Source: Casimicrobiaceae bacterium
GTDB lineage: Bacteria; Pseudomonadota; Gammaproteobacteria; Burkholderiales; Casimicrobiaceae
NCBI GenBank assembly: GCA_955652025.1
Contig: CATPAO010000055.1
Coordinates: forward strand, 1-12,227
Length of the DNA stretch: 12,227 nt
Reading direction: 5' to 3'
This document shows positions 1 to 7,142 of this stretch, piece by piece. Position 1 is the first letter of the stretch; each line of letters opens with the position of its first letter. The notes beneath the pieces were generated by a model that worked only from the letters and a program-made list of their open reading frames with translations, did not search any database and was not told the DNA's origin. A program made the translations under genes and the position numbers.

Positions 1-306
1 AACCGGGGATGAGGGCGCGAAGCAACGCGCAGCAAAGGGTAGGCGCCCTGGCAAGCCGAGCGACAAAGTCAGCACCCCGGCCCGCCCCGTCCCTCCGGGT
101 TGCTGCGCCATGCGGCGTCTGCTTTGCCGGCCGCCTCGGCTCGTAGTACAAACGACGACCTTCGTTGTCCGTCGCGCATCTCTCCGCATTGCGCGGCAAC
201 GCGCTCCACGTGGGGCTTGTTCAGAGGGTCCCTCGGCGTCGTCGCGGCGGGTCGGGGCCCGACGCGATAAAATCGCGGTTTCGTTCCATTCCAAAGGGCT
301 TTGCGC
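1..306. other. Left-edge stretch with no supportable gene
   Basis: No recognisable gene lies here. Frames stay open because stop codons are rare at this GC content, but none gives a recognisable protein. One plus frame is open from base 2 to 424, but its product is arginine-rich, low in complexity and overlaps the next real gene. The segment probably holds the 5' regulatory region of the gene at 307 and possibly the end of, or space beside, a gene outside the window. A possible -10 element near 268 is listed separately. I saw no tRNA-like fold. Confidence 0.5.
264..276 (+). promoter_or_regulatory. Possible -10 promoter element in a small dyad
   Basis: The sequence GCGAT-AAA-ATCGC is a perfect 5+5 inverted repeat. 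It contains TAAAAT (268-273), five of six bases of the sigma-70 -10 consensus, 33 bases before the ATG at 307. GATAAAATCGCG-like sequence is common at betaproteobacterial promoters. No convincing -35 hexamer is present 16-18 bases upstream, so this is a candidate only. Confidence 0.3.
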
Positions 307-708
307 ATGGCTGCCGACACGTCCCCCCGTCCCGCCGAAGCGGCGATGGACGACAAATCGCTTTATCGCGAGGAGATCTACACCGACCGCAAGGTGGGCA
401 CGCTGCGCGTCCTCGTCCCGGTGAAAAACGATGGCACACCCGATCCCGCGCGCCCGACCGTGTTCCAGGGCGAAGCGCAGCTGATGACCAACATGGGGCC
501 GCTGCCGATCAGCTTCGACATCGAAGCGCCGGATCTTGCGTCCGCGATCGCCAACTACGCGGAGGCGACCAAGTCCGGCGTCGAGCGCGCGATGCGCGAG
601 CTGCAAGAGTTGCGGCGGCAGGCTTCGTCGTCGATCGTGATCCCGCAGACCGGCGCGGCCGGACTCGGTCCCGGCGGCTTGGGCGGCGGCAAGATTCAGC
701 TGCCCTAG
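307..708 (+). CDS. Conserved hypothetical protein, 133 aa
   Basis: This is a soluble protein of 133 residues with no signal peptide or membrane segment. ATG 307 was chosen because AAAGGG (293-298) lies 8 bases upstream. An in-frame TTG at 301 lies too close to that site, and ATG 346 (starting MDDKSLYREE) lacks a good site but matches where the conserved-looking part begins. Residues 19-75 look like beta strands (YREEIYTDRKVGTLRVLVPV, then GEAQLMTNMGPLPISFDIE). Residues 77-104 look like an acidic-basic helix, and the tail is glycine-rich, ending GGGKIQLP. The general form resembles small uncharacterised proteins of Burkholderiales; I know no assigned function. It stands alone and ends 12 bases from the convergent LysR gene. 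Confidence 0.72.
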   Translation: MAADTSPRPAEAAMDDKSLYREEIYTDRKVGTLRVLVPVKNDGTPDPARPTVFQGEAQLMTNMGPLPISFDIEAPDLASAIANYAEATKSGVERAMRELQELRRQASSSIVIPQTGAAGLGPGGLGGGKIQLP

Positions 709-727
709 GCCCCCTAGGCGCTATTTT
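704..727 (+). terminator. Probable intrinsic terminator with paired CCTAGG
   Basis: CCTAGG (704-709), CCC, CCTAGG (713-718) can form a 6-bp stem with a 3-base loop. It is followed closely by TATTTT (722-727), a short U-rich tract on the plus strand. The stem includes the stop codon of the upstream gene and fills the 12-base gap to the convergent LysR stop. On the minus strand no T-run follows, so it would act mainly for the plus-strand gene. The stem is short, so efficiency is uncertain. Confidence 0.42.
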
Positions 728-1674
728 CGCGACTGAGACCGTCGCCGTTTCGTCGCCTCGGTCGGCGCCGTCATCGCCCATTCCGCGTCGGTCGCGAAGC
801 GCGCGACCAGAAAGTCGACGAACGTGCGCACCTTCGCGGAAAGGTGGCGCCGGCTCGGATAGGCCGCGTAGATGTCGATCGAGGGTGGGGCGTAGTCGGG
901 CAGCAACCGGACAAGATGTCCGGCGCGCACTTCGGGGGCGACGATGAAGTCGGGCTCGAAATCGATGCCCATGCCCGCGACCGCGAGCGCGCAAAGCATC
1001 TGCCCGTTGTTCGCGTGCGCGGGGCCGGCGATCCGCACGTCGTGCGCATTGCCGTCGCCGTCGAAAAAGCGCCACGTGTTGCGCTCGCGCGCGTATTCGT
1101 AGCTCAGGCACGCATGCGCCGCGAGGTCCGCCGGAATCTTCGGTGCCGGGTGACGCGCGAGATAGGCCGGAGCGGCGCAACAAACGAGTCGCGTCACGCC
1201 AATTTTGCGGCCGATCAGGCTGCGGCTGCCGATGTCGCCGATGCGGATCGCGAGATCGATGCCTTCGTCGACGATGTCGACCGCGCGATCGGATAACTCG
1301 ACGTCGAAGCGTATCTGCGGATGACGCGCGGCGAACGCGGCCAGCGCCGGCGCGATATGACGAATGCCGAACGTGATCGAGCACGTCAACTTGAGCGTTC
1401 CGCGCGGGATGACCGCCGCCGCGGTCACCGCCTCCTCGGCTTCCCCGAGGTCGGCCAGCAATTGCACGCAGCGCTCGTAGAACGTCTGACCGCTTTCGGT
1501 CAACGAGAGCCGACGCGTCGTCCGATTGAGAAGCCGCGTGTCGAGATGCGTTTCGAGGTCGGCGACGTGGCGCGACACCGCCGACGCCGACAGCGCGAGC
1601 CGACCCGCCGCGCGGGCGAAACTGCCCTGCTCGACCACATTGGCAAAGACCGTCAGCGCCAGGAACCTGTCCAT
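721..1674 (-). CDS. LysR-family transcriptional regulator
   Basis: This 317-residue protein has the usual LysR-family length and layout. The N-terminal winged helix-turn-helix covers about residues 1-60: the HTH is SFARAAGRLALSASAVSRHV at 18-37, followed by the family-typical TRLLNRTTRRLSLTESG. The inducer-binding domain runs from about 90 to 295, with the common PRGTLKL entry near 90. It resembles the CrgA/DmlR-like group that often sits beside oxidoreductase or detoxification genes. Being divergent from doxX-gst-ligB with 116 bases between, it probably controls that set and itself through the dyad at 1675-1697. There is no clear Shine-Dalgarno sequence before the ATG, as the operator-like dyad abuts it. 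The inducer cannot be read from sequence. Confidence 0.95.
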   Translation of the reverse strand: MDRFLALTVFANVVEQGSFARAAGRLALSASAVSRHVADLETHLDTRLLNRTTRRLSLTESGQTFYERCVQLLADLGEAEEAVTAAAVIPRGTLKLTCSITFGIRHIAPALAAFAARHPQIRFDVELSDRAVDIVDEGIDLAIRIGDIGSRSLIGRKIGVTRLVCCAAPAYLARHPAPKIPADLAAHACLSYEYARERNTWRFFDGDGNAHDVRIAGPAHANNGQMLCALAVAGMGIDFEPDFIVAPEVRAGHLVRLLPDYAPPSIDIYAAYPSRRHLSAKVRTFVDFLVARFATDAEWAMTAPTEATKRRRSQSRK

Positions 1675-1697
1675 ATTATTGCTAATAACGCAACAAT
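1675..1697. promoter_or_regulatory. Candidate LysR operator, T-N11-A dyad
   Basis: ATTATTGC-N7-GCAACAAT is an inverted repeat matching at 7 of 8 arm positions. Its core TTGC-N7-GCAA has the T-N11-A spacing (T1680 to A1692) typical of LysR-type binding sites. It touches the regulator's start codon and its centre is about 105 bases before the doxX ATG. A second, weaker dyad, GATAA-N6-TTATC, lies at 1706-1721 and could be an activation half-site. Binding is inferred from geometry and position. Confidence 0.55.
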
Positions 1698-1777
1698 CTA
1701 TGCCAGATAATGATCTTTATCCCTCATATGTCAAGTGTCATCATCCTGGTGTCGCGCCGAGATGGCGCAAAAAATTT

Positions 1778-1784
1778 GAGGGAG
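1778..1784 (+). promoter_or_regulatory. Ribosome binding site fixing the doxX start
   Basis: GAGGGAG lies 6 bases before ATG 1791 and settles that start. The same frame is open back to an ATG at 1710, which would add 27 residues with no family resemblance and run through the divergent promoter region. Just upstream is a small hairpin, GCGCC-GAGAT-GGCGC (1754-1768). Confidence 0.7.
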
Positions 1785-1790
1785 TTCCTG

Positions 1791-2228
1791 ATGTCGAACC
1801 AACGCAAAGTCGACGCGGCCGCAATGCTGCTCCGCACCGGACTCGGGGTGATGTTTGTGTCGCATGCCTTGCTCCAGTATTTCGTGTTCACGCTGCCGGG
1901 CACGGCGAAATTCTTCGAATCGCTCGGCCTGCCCGGCCCGCTGGGATACCTGACGTTCGGCGTCGAGTTGATCGGCGGAGCGCTGCTGATCGCGGGCGTG
2001 TACACGCGGATTGTCGCCCTCGCGGTGCTACCGTTTCTGTTGGGCGCCGCGTGGGCGCATTCCGGTAACGGCTGGGTGTTCAACGCGCCGAACGGCGGCT
2101 GGGAGTATCCGGTGTTCCTGGTTCTCGTCGCCGTCGTGACCGCGCTCCTCGGCGATCGTGCGCCGGCGGGAGCGCTGATCCGTGGCACCGGCCGCGCGAA
2201 GCGCGCCGGCAACGCACAATTCTCGTAA
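1791..2228 (+). CDS. DoxX-family membrane protein
   Basis: The 145-residue product is an integral inner-membrane protein with four predicted helices at about 10-33, 51-71, 73-90 and 106-122. Family features include the first-helix pattern LLRTGLGVMFVSHALLQ, the loop FFESLGLPGPLGYLTFGVEL, and helix 2-3 text GGALLIAGVYTR. DoxX-like proteins are quinone-linked or redox-associated membrane proteins; in mycobacteria a DoxX protein works with superoxide dismutase and a thiol oxidoreductase, but most bacterial homologues have no proven activity. It is first in a set with glutathione S-transferase (23-base gap) and an extradiol dioxygenase, so a role in redox or aromatic-compound stress is likely by association only. 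The C-terminal 20 residues are basic and probably cytoplasmic. Confidence 0.9.
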   Translation: MSNQRKVDAAAMLLRTGLGVMFVSHALLQYFVFTLPGTAKFFESLGLPGPLGYLTFGVELIGGALLIAGVYTRIVALAVLPFLLGAAWAHSGNGWVFNAPNGGWEYPVFLVLVAVVTALLGDRAPAGALIRGTGRAKRAGNAQFS

Positions 2229-2251
2229 TCCAAGCGTAGGAGGAAACATTC

Positions 2252-2866
2252 ATGAAGCTCTATTTTTCGCCCGGCGCCTGCTCATTCGCGCCGCATATCG
2301 CGCTTCGCGAAGCGGGCTTGCCGTGCGAACCGGTCAAGGTCGATCTGCTCAAGCACACGCTCGCTGACGGCACCGACTATTACAAGATCAACCCCAAGGG
2401 GTACGTGCCAGTGCTCGAACTCGACGACGGCACGCGCTTGACCGAAGTCGCGATGATTCTGCAATACATCGCCGATCGCAAGCCGGGCACGCTCGCCCCC
2501 GCGTTCGGATCGATGGAGCGCTATCGCCTGATGGAATGGCTGAACTTCATAGCGACCGAAATCCACAAGCAGTTCACTCCGTTGTGGCACCCGGAAACAC
2601 CGGATGCGACAAAGGAAAAGCAGCGCGCGACGCTCGCCAAGCGCTTTGCGATCATCGAAGCGACGCTCGCCAAACAGCCGTACTTGATGGGACAAAATTT
2701 CACCGTCGCGGACGCCTATTTGCACGCGATCCTCAATTGGAGCGGGCATCTGAAGGTCGATCTGCCGCCGGCGTTGCAGGAGTTCCAACAGCGCGTGGCC
2801 GCGCGCCCGGCGGTGCAGGCCGCGCAACAAGCGGAGCACACGGCCAAGGCGACGGCCACGGCGTGA
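2252..2866 (+). CDS. Glutathione S-transferase, beta-class-like
   Basis: This 204-residue cytosolic enzyme should conjugate glutathione to electrophiles or bind and reduce glutathione mixed disulphides. The N-terminal thioredoxin-like domain (about 1-80) has the beta-class cysteine at position 10 (MKLYFSPGACSFAPHIAL), the cis-proline in YVPVL (Pro53), and the LTE turn (Glu65) that binds the glutathione gamma-glutamyl group. The helical C-terminal domain has His105, equivalent to the active-site histidine of beta-class enzymes, and the FTVADAYLHAIL motif (about 150-161). AGGAGGA (2238-2244) lies 7 bases before the ATG. The length matches E. coli GstA (about 201). It follows doxX closely and its stop lies 14 bases before the dioxygenase ATG, so the three are probably one transcript. 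The substrate is unknown; the tail (AEHTAKATATA) is low in complexity. Confidence 0.95.
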   Translation: MKLYFSPGACSFAPHIALREAGLPCEPVKVDLLKHTLADGTDYYKINPKGYVPVLELDDGTRLTEVAMILQYIADRKPGTLAPAFGSMERYRLMEWLNFIATEIHKQFTPLWHPETPDATKEKQRATLAKRFAIIEATLAKQPYLMGQNFTVADAYLHAILNWSGHLKVDLPPALQEFQQRVAARPAVQAAQQAEHTAKATATA

Positions 2867-2880
2867 GTGCTGCTGATGCG

Positions 2881-3705
2881 ATGAGTCGGCACGAGCGACT
2901 GCCCACGCTGTTCCTTTCGCACGGCTCGCCGATGCATTCGGTCGAGCCGGGTGAAGCCGGGCGCGTATGGACGGCGCTCGGCCAGCGTTTCGGCAGGCCG
3001 CGCGCGGTGCTGATCGCATCGGCGCATTGGGAGACGACGGTGCCGATGGTGACCGGCAATGCGAAGCCGCAGACAATTCACGACTTCGGCGGGTTTCCCA
3101 AAGCGTTGTACGAGATTCAATATCCGGCGCCCGGCGCGCCCGACGTCGCTCAGGAGGCCGTTGCATTATTGAAGCGCGCCGGCATGGCCGCCGGCATCGA
3201 CGGCTGCCGGGGGCTCGATCACGGCGCCTGGGTGCCGCTGCGCTTCATGTTTCCCGCCGCCGACATCCCTGTCGTGCAGCTCGCCGTCCAACCGGGACGC
3301 GGCACCGCGCATCACGTCGAGTTGGGTCGCGCACTGGCGCCGCTCGCGGAGGAGAACGTGTTGATCGTGGGGTCCGGCCACGCGACGCATAATCTGCGCG
3401 ACTGGGTCGACAATCGAGCCGGTGGACGGGCGCTGCCCTATGCGCAGGTGTTCGCCGATTGGTTGCACGAAAAACTCGAGGCCCGCGACACCGACGCGAT
3501 CGTCCGCTATCGCGACACAGCGCCCGACGCGGTTCGAGCGCATCCGACCGAAGAGCATTTCCTGCCCCTGTTCGTCGCGTGGGGCGCCGCCGGCGACGCT
3601 GCGCGGCCGGAACGCGTCGTCGAAGGCCTCGAGGCAGGCGCGCTGTCGATGGACTCCTATCTGTTTCATCCGCAAGCGGCCGCGGCAGACGCACTCGTCG
3701 GTTGA
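2881..3705 (+). CDS. LigB-superfamily extradiol dioxygenase (YgiD/DODA-like)
   Basis: This 274-residue protein belongs to the class III extradiol ring-cleavage dioxygenases related to plant 4,5-DOPA dioxygenase and bacterial YgiD. They open catechol rings with a non-heme metal (Fe or Zn). Visible motifs are TLFLSHGSPM (His14), IASAHWE (His49), IHDFGGFP (66-73), LDHGAWVPL (112-120), GSGHATHNLRDW (165-175) and HPTEEHFLPL (221-230), which together supply the metal and acid-base histidines. ATG 2881 gives the family-typical MSRxxxLPTLF start. An in-frame GTG at 2863 overlaps the upstream stop by 4 bases (GTGA) and would add six residues, so translational coupling from gst is possible. The true substrate may be a catechol produced in stress or aromatic metabolism; many homologues are promiscuous. 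Confidence 0.93.
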   Translation: MSRHERLPTLFLSHGSPMHSVEPGEAGRVWTALGQRFGRPRAVLIASAHWETTVPMVTGNAKPQTIHDFGGFPKALYEIQYPAPGAPDVAQEAVALLKRAGMAAGIDGCRGLDHGAWVPLRFMFPAADIPVVQLAVQPGRGTAHHVELGRALAPLAEENVLIVGSGHATHNLRDWVDNRAGGRALPYAQVFADWLHEKLEARDTDAIVRYRDTAPDAVRAHPTEEHFLPLFVAWGAAGDAARPERVVEGLEAGALSMDSYLFHPQAAAADALVG

Positions 3706-3722
3706 CGCGGTATCGCCGCGCG

Positions 3723-3741
3723 TGTCGGGCGTTGTCCGACA
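3723..3741 (+). terminator. Hairpin downstream of the dioxygenase gene
   Basis: TGTCGGGC-GTT-GTCCGACA forms an 8-bp stem with one G-U pair and a 3-base loop, 17 bases after the dioxygenase stop. No T-run follows, so it is not a standard intrinsic terminator. It could stabilise the 3' end, assist Rho-dependent termination or be a protein site. Its right arm TTGTCCGACA also occurs, inverted, in the repeat near 4654. Confidence 0.3.
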
Positions 3742-3797
3742 GCCAAATCGGGCACGCGCCGATCTTCAGTCCGCACGCCGAAATCTAGAGTTGCGCC

Positions 3798-4094
3798 ATG
3801 AACTCGACACAACCACGACCCGGCGCCGTTCGCCGCGCGCAATGGCTGCGGCAGTGGGGAAGCTTTCTTACCGGCGTGATAATCGGCCTGTTGATCATTA
3901 CGCCGGTGTTGGCGGGGACACTCGGTACACGCATCGTCGGGGATGACGATGCGCGAAACTTGGCGGTCCTGGGTTCGGCGGCGTTTCTGACGCTCGCGCT
4001 GATATTGCAGGCGGTCGCGGCCGCCTCCCTCCGGCGCTCCCGATCCGCGGGAAACGGCAGCGCCGACACCGCAAGTCCGCAGGACAAAACATGA
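3798..4094 (+). CDS. Small two-helix membrane protein
   Basis: The 98-residue product has two predicted transmembrane helices, about 20-41 (WGSFLTGVIIGLLIITPVLAG) and 55-77 (LAVLGSAAFLTLALILQAVA). An N-terminal basic segment (VRRAQWLRQW) and a hydrophilic C-terminus ending TASPQDKT suggest that both ends face the cytoplasm. I do not recognise a family. Its ATG follows a weak TAGAG site, and its TGA overlaps the ATG of the next gene in ATGA, so it is probably co-translated with the lipoprotein. This overlap is the best sign that it is real. It may assist an envelope function, but nothing in the sequence states which. Confidence 0.68.
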   Translation: MNSTQPRPGAVRRAQWLRQWGSFLTGVIIGLLIITPVLAGTLGTRIVGDDDARNLAVLGSAAFLTLALILQAVAAASLRRSRSAGNGSADTASPQDKT

Positions 4095-4534
4095 GTTTTG
4101 GCAAGGCGGGTTGGGTGCTCGCCGCGGGCGCGCTCCTTGTGGGGGGCTGCTACGCGCCGCAGCCGTACGCCGTGTACGAATCGGGTCCGACTGCGGCACA
4201 GCGGACCGAATTGGGAGTGGTGGAGTCCATCGACATGTATCGCGACAGCGGGTCGGCGCCGACCGGCCTCGGCGCGGTGCTCGGTGGCGTCGCAGGCGGC
4301 GTGATCGGCCATCAGATCGGCGGCGGTGTCGGGAACACTGCCGCGACGATCGCGGGTGCCGTCGGTGGCGCGCTGCTCGGCAATGAGATCCAAAAGTCGC
4401 AACCGCAAGATCGCTATCGGGTCGTCGTGCGCCTCGATTCCGGCGGCACGCTGTCGTACTCCGAGGTCGGCCAAGGCGAGCTTCGCGTCGGCGATCGCGT
4501 GCGCGTTGTCAACAATCGCGTCTACCGATCGTAG
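4091..4534 (+). CDS. Glycine-zipper outer-membrane lipoprotein, SlyB-like
   Basis: The 147-residue product starts with a lipoprotein signal peptide: hydrophobic residues 7-17 and lipobox VGGC with Cys20 as the lipidated residue. Tyr21 follows rather than Asp, which favours outer-membrane sorting. After the short segment LGVVESIDMYRD (41-52) comes a glycine-zipper two-helix domain (about 57-98), rich in GxxxG-like steps such as GAVLGGVAGGVIGHQIGGG and GAVGGALLGNEI. The C-terminal part, YRVVVRLDSGG (109-119) to GDRVRVVNNRVY (134-145), looks like the small beta domain of the SlyB/PcpY/17-kDa antigen group. Such proteins stabilise the outer membrane and often answer to envelope stress. AGGA 6 bases upstream supports the start, which overlaps the preceding stop by 4 bases. 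slyB itself is not claimed as the ortholog. Confidence 0.88.
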   Translation: MSFGKAGWVLAAGALLVGGCYAPQPYAVYESGPTAAQRTELGVVESIDMYRDSGSAPTGLGAVLGGVAGGVIGHQIGGGVGNTAATIAGAVGGALLGNEIQKSQPQDRYRVVVRLDSGGTLSYSEVGQGELRVGDRVRVVNNRVYRS

Positions 4535-4556
4535 CAGCGCAAGCGACCACTCACAC

Positions 4557-4572
4557 ACGAACACCCGTTCGT
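4557..4572 (+). other. Small hairpin after the lipoprotein gene
   Basis: ACGAAC-ACCC-GTTCGT is a perfect 6+6 inverted repeat with a 4-base loop, 22 bases after the lipoprotein stop. No T-run follows on either strand, so termination is only a possibility. Confidence 0.3.
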
Positions 4573-4647
4573 AATCCGACGCAGCAGAGGGCCCGGATGG
4601 CGTCTAGACCAAAAGTCTTATATCGCCGCAGGATGAGTCGCGCGAAT

Positions 4648-4693
4648 ATTCGGTGTCGGACAAGGGTTCTATTCGGCGTCGGACATAGGCTCG
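4648..4693. repeat. Imperfect 23-bp tandem repeat with TGTCGGACA core
   Basis: Two adjacent 23-base units begin ATTCGGTGTCGGACA (4648-4662) and ATTCGGCGTCGGACA (4671-4685). They match at 14 of 15 bases in this core and 18 of 23 overall. The core contains the 9-base palindrome TGTCGGACA, intact in the first unit and altered at one base in the second. They lie in a 214-base non-coding gap, 55 bases before the ATG at 4749. The first unit is nearly identical over 21 bases to DNA inside the UPF0149 gene (7785-7805). It could be an operator pair, a remnant of coding sequence or part of an interspersed repeat. Confidence 0.5.
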
Positions 4694-4748
4694 TTTGGGA
4701 GAACATCGGCTGCATTGAAGCGGCGGCCAAGGGGCCCGGGGGAATGCA

Positions 4749-4979
4749 ATGACAAACGTTCTCGATCCGAAGCGATTGCGGAGCGAATCCGAATATCACG
4801 CCGCGGTCGGCGAGATGCGGGAGCTGATCATGGCCGATCCGCAAACGCCCGACGGACGGCGATTCGACGAATTGCTGCGGAGAATCGAGGAGTTCGAGGA
4901 TACGCACGGTCTTGCCGCGCCGCCGCACATCACGGAGAAACCGAAGACGAGAGGTCCAACGCTGCGGCTTGTCGCATAG
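4749..4979 (+). CDS. 76-aa protein like the N-terminal part of HigA antitoxins
   Basis: Residues 8-48 match the style of the N-terminal region of HigA/XRE-type antitoxins, whose usual pattern is an I/L-R-[ST]-E-x-[ED]-Y-x-x-A start, then two helices around P-x-T-P-[ED]-G and ending E-x-[YF]-E-[ED]-x-H. Here that reads RLRSESEYHAAVGEMRELI, DPQTPDGRRF and LLRRIEEFEDTHG. In full-length antitoxins an XRE helix-turn-helix follows; here the protein ends after a short proline- and lysine-containing tail (AAPPHITEKPKTRG). No toxin (HigB-like) gene lies beside it. GGGGGA (4738-4743) lies 5 bases before the ATG. It may be a truncated antitoxin remnant or a stand-alone small protein. No frame after the stop restores a helix-turn-helix that I can recognise. 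Confidence 0.65.
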   Translation: MTNVLDPKRLRSESEYHAAVGEMRELIMADPQTPDGRRFDELLRRIEEFEDTHGLAAPPHITEKPKTRGPTLRLVA

Positions 4980-5155
4980 CGCGTTGTTCGGCATCGCGCT
5001 GACCGCGGCCGCGGCGACGGTGGCAGCCGCGATAGCCGGGGCCGCGACAAGGCAACAACGCTTCGCATTCGATGCGCGAGACTTGGGTCGTTCGCGGGGC
5101 GCCCGGCGGCACGTCGCGGCGCCTATTGGTTCCTGCAAGCGCACAATGTTGGCCC

Positions 5156-5455
5156 ATGGCGACTGCCAAGCTCGAAATTCGCCACAACGCCGCGCTCCAG
5201 CGCTTCGAAGCGACCCTCGACGGCGAGCTGGCGCGCGCCGACTACAAGATGGACGGCAACGTGATGCGGATGGTCCACACCGAGGTTCCGCCTGGGTGGG
5301 AAGGCCGCGGCATCGCGGGCGCGCTCGTCCGCGCGGCGCTAGCGCACGCTCGCGCGGCGGGGCTGACCGTGCTGCCGCGTTGCTCGTACGTTCGTGTGTA
5401 CATGCGTCGTCATCCCGAGACTCATTCGCTGCTCGCCGCCGAATCACCGACGTAA
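5156..5455 (+). CDS. Small GNAT-like acetyltransferase (YjdJ/NATD1-like)
   Basis: This 99-residue protein is the compact GNAT-fold type (COG2388, Acetyltransf_CG). The signature RMVHTEVPPGWEGRGIAGAL (about 40-59) contains the acetyl-CoA pyrophosphate loop EGRGIA, followed by helix VRAALAHARAAGL and the family-typical tail PRCSYVRVYMRRHPE. Full length for this family is roughly 90-100 residues, so it is complete. ATG 5156 matches the family start (MATAKLEIRHNAALQRFEATLDG). The frame is open further upstream to an ATG at 5072, but that extension is unlike the family. There is no strong ribosome binding site. Family members probably acetylate small molecules or proteins, but substrates are unknown. 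It is first in a same-strand run with the ADP-ribosylglycohydrolase and VOC genes. Confidence 0.88.
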   Translation: MATAKLEIRHNAALQRFEATLDGELARADYKMDGNVMRMVHTEVPPGWEGRGIAGALVRAALAHARAAGLTVLPRCSYVRVYMRRHPETHSLLAAESPT

Positions 5456-5542
5456 CGGCGGGTCAGGCTCATTTTCGGGACGGCGAATCCGGTAAGCTTG
5501 TGGCGCCGGCGTGGGCGCCACTCACGGCGCCTGCCGGACACC

Positions 5543-7098
<1,556 letters not shown>

Positions 7099-7142
7099 AC
7101 AGATCGTGCGAGGCGCGAAGCGACGACCGGAACCTTGCGCCG

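Noticed and set aside
69..356. 95-codon minus-strand frame at the left edge
   Set aside because: No recognisable motif, and its 5' part overlaps the plus-strand gene starting at 307.
165..947. 260-codon open frame on the plus strand
   Set aside because: The product is arginine- and serine-rich with no family pattern, and it overlaps both the gene at 307 and the LysR gene; it is a high-GC shadow frame.
509..1384. 291-codon minus-strand frame inside the LysR gene
   Set aside because: Arginine-rich shadow of the LysR reading frame; the LysR frame has clear domain motifs throughout.
5003..5014. Perfect 12-bp palindrome CCGCGGCCGCGG
   Set aside because: Simple CG palindromes are expected at this base composition, and nothing else at the site suggests an operator.
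7099..7142. Terminator between the convergent VOC and UPF0149 genes
   Set aside because: Only GGCGC and GCGCC arms about 20 bases apart, without a T-run on either strand.
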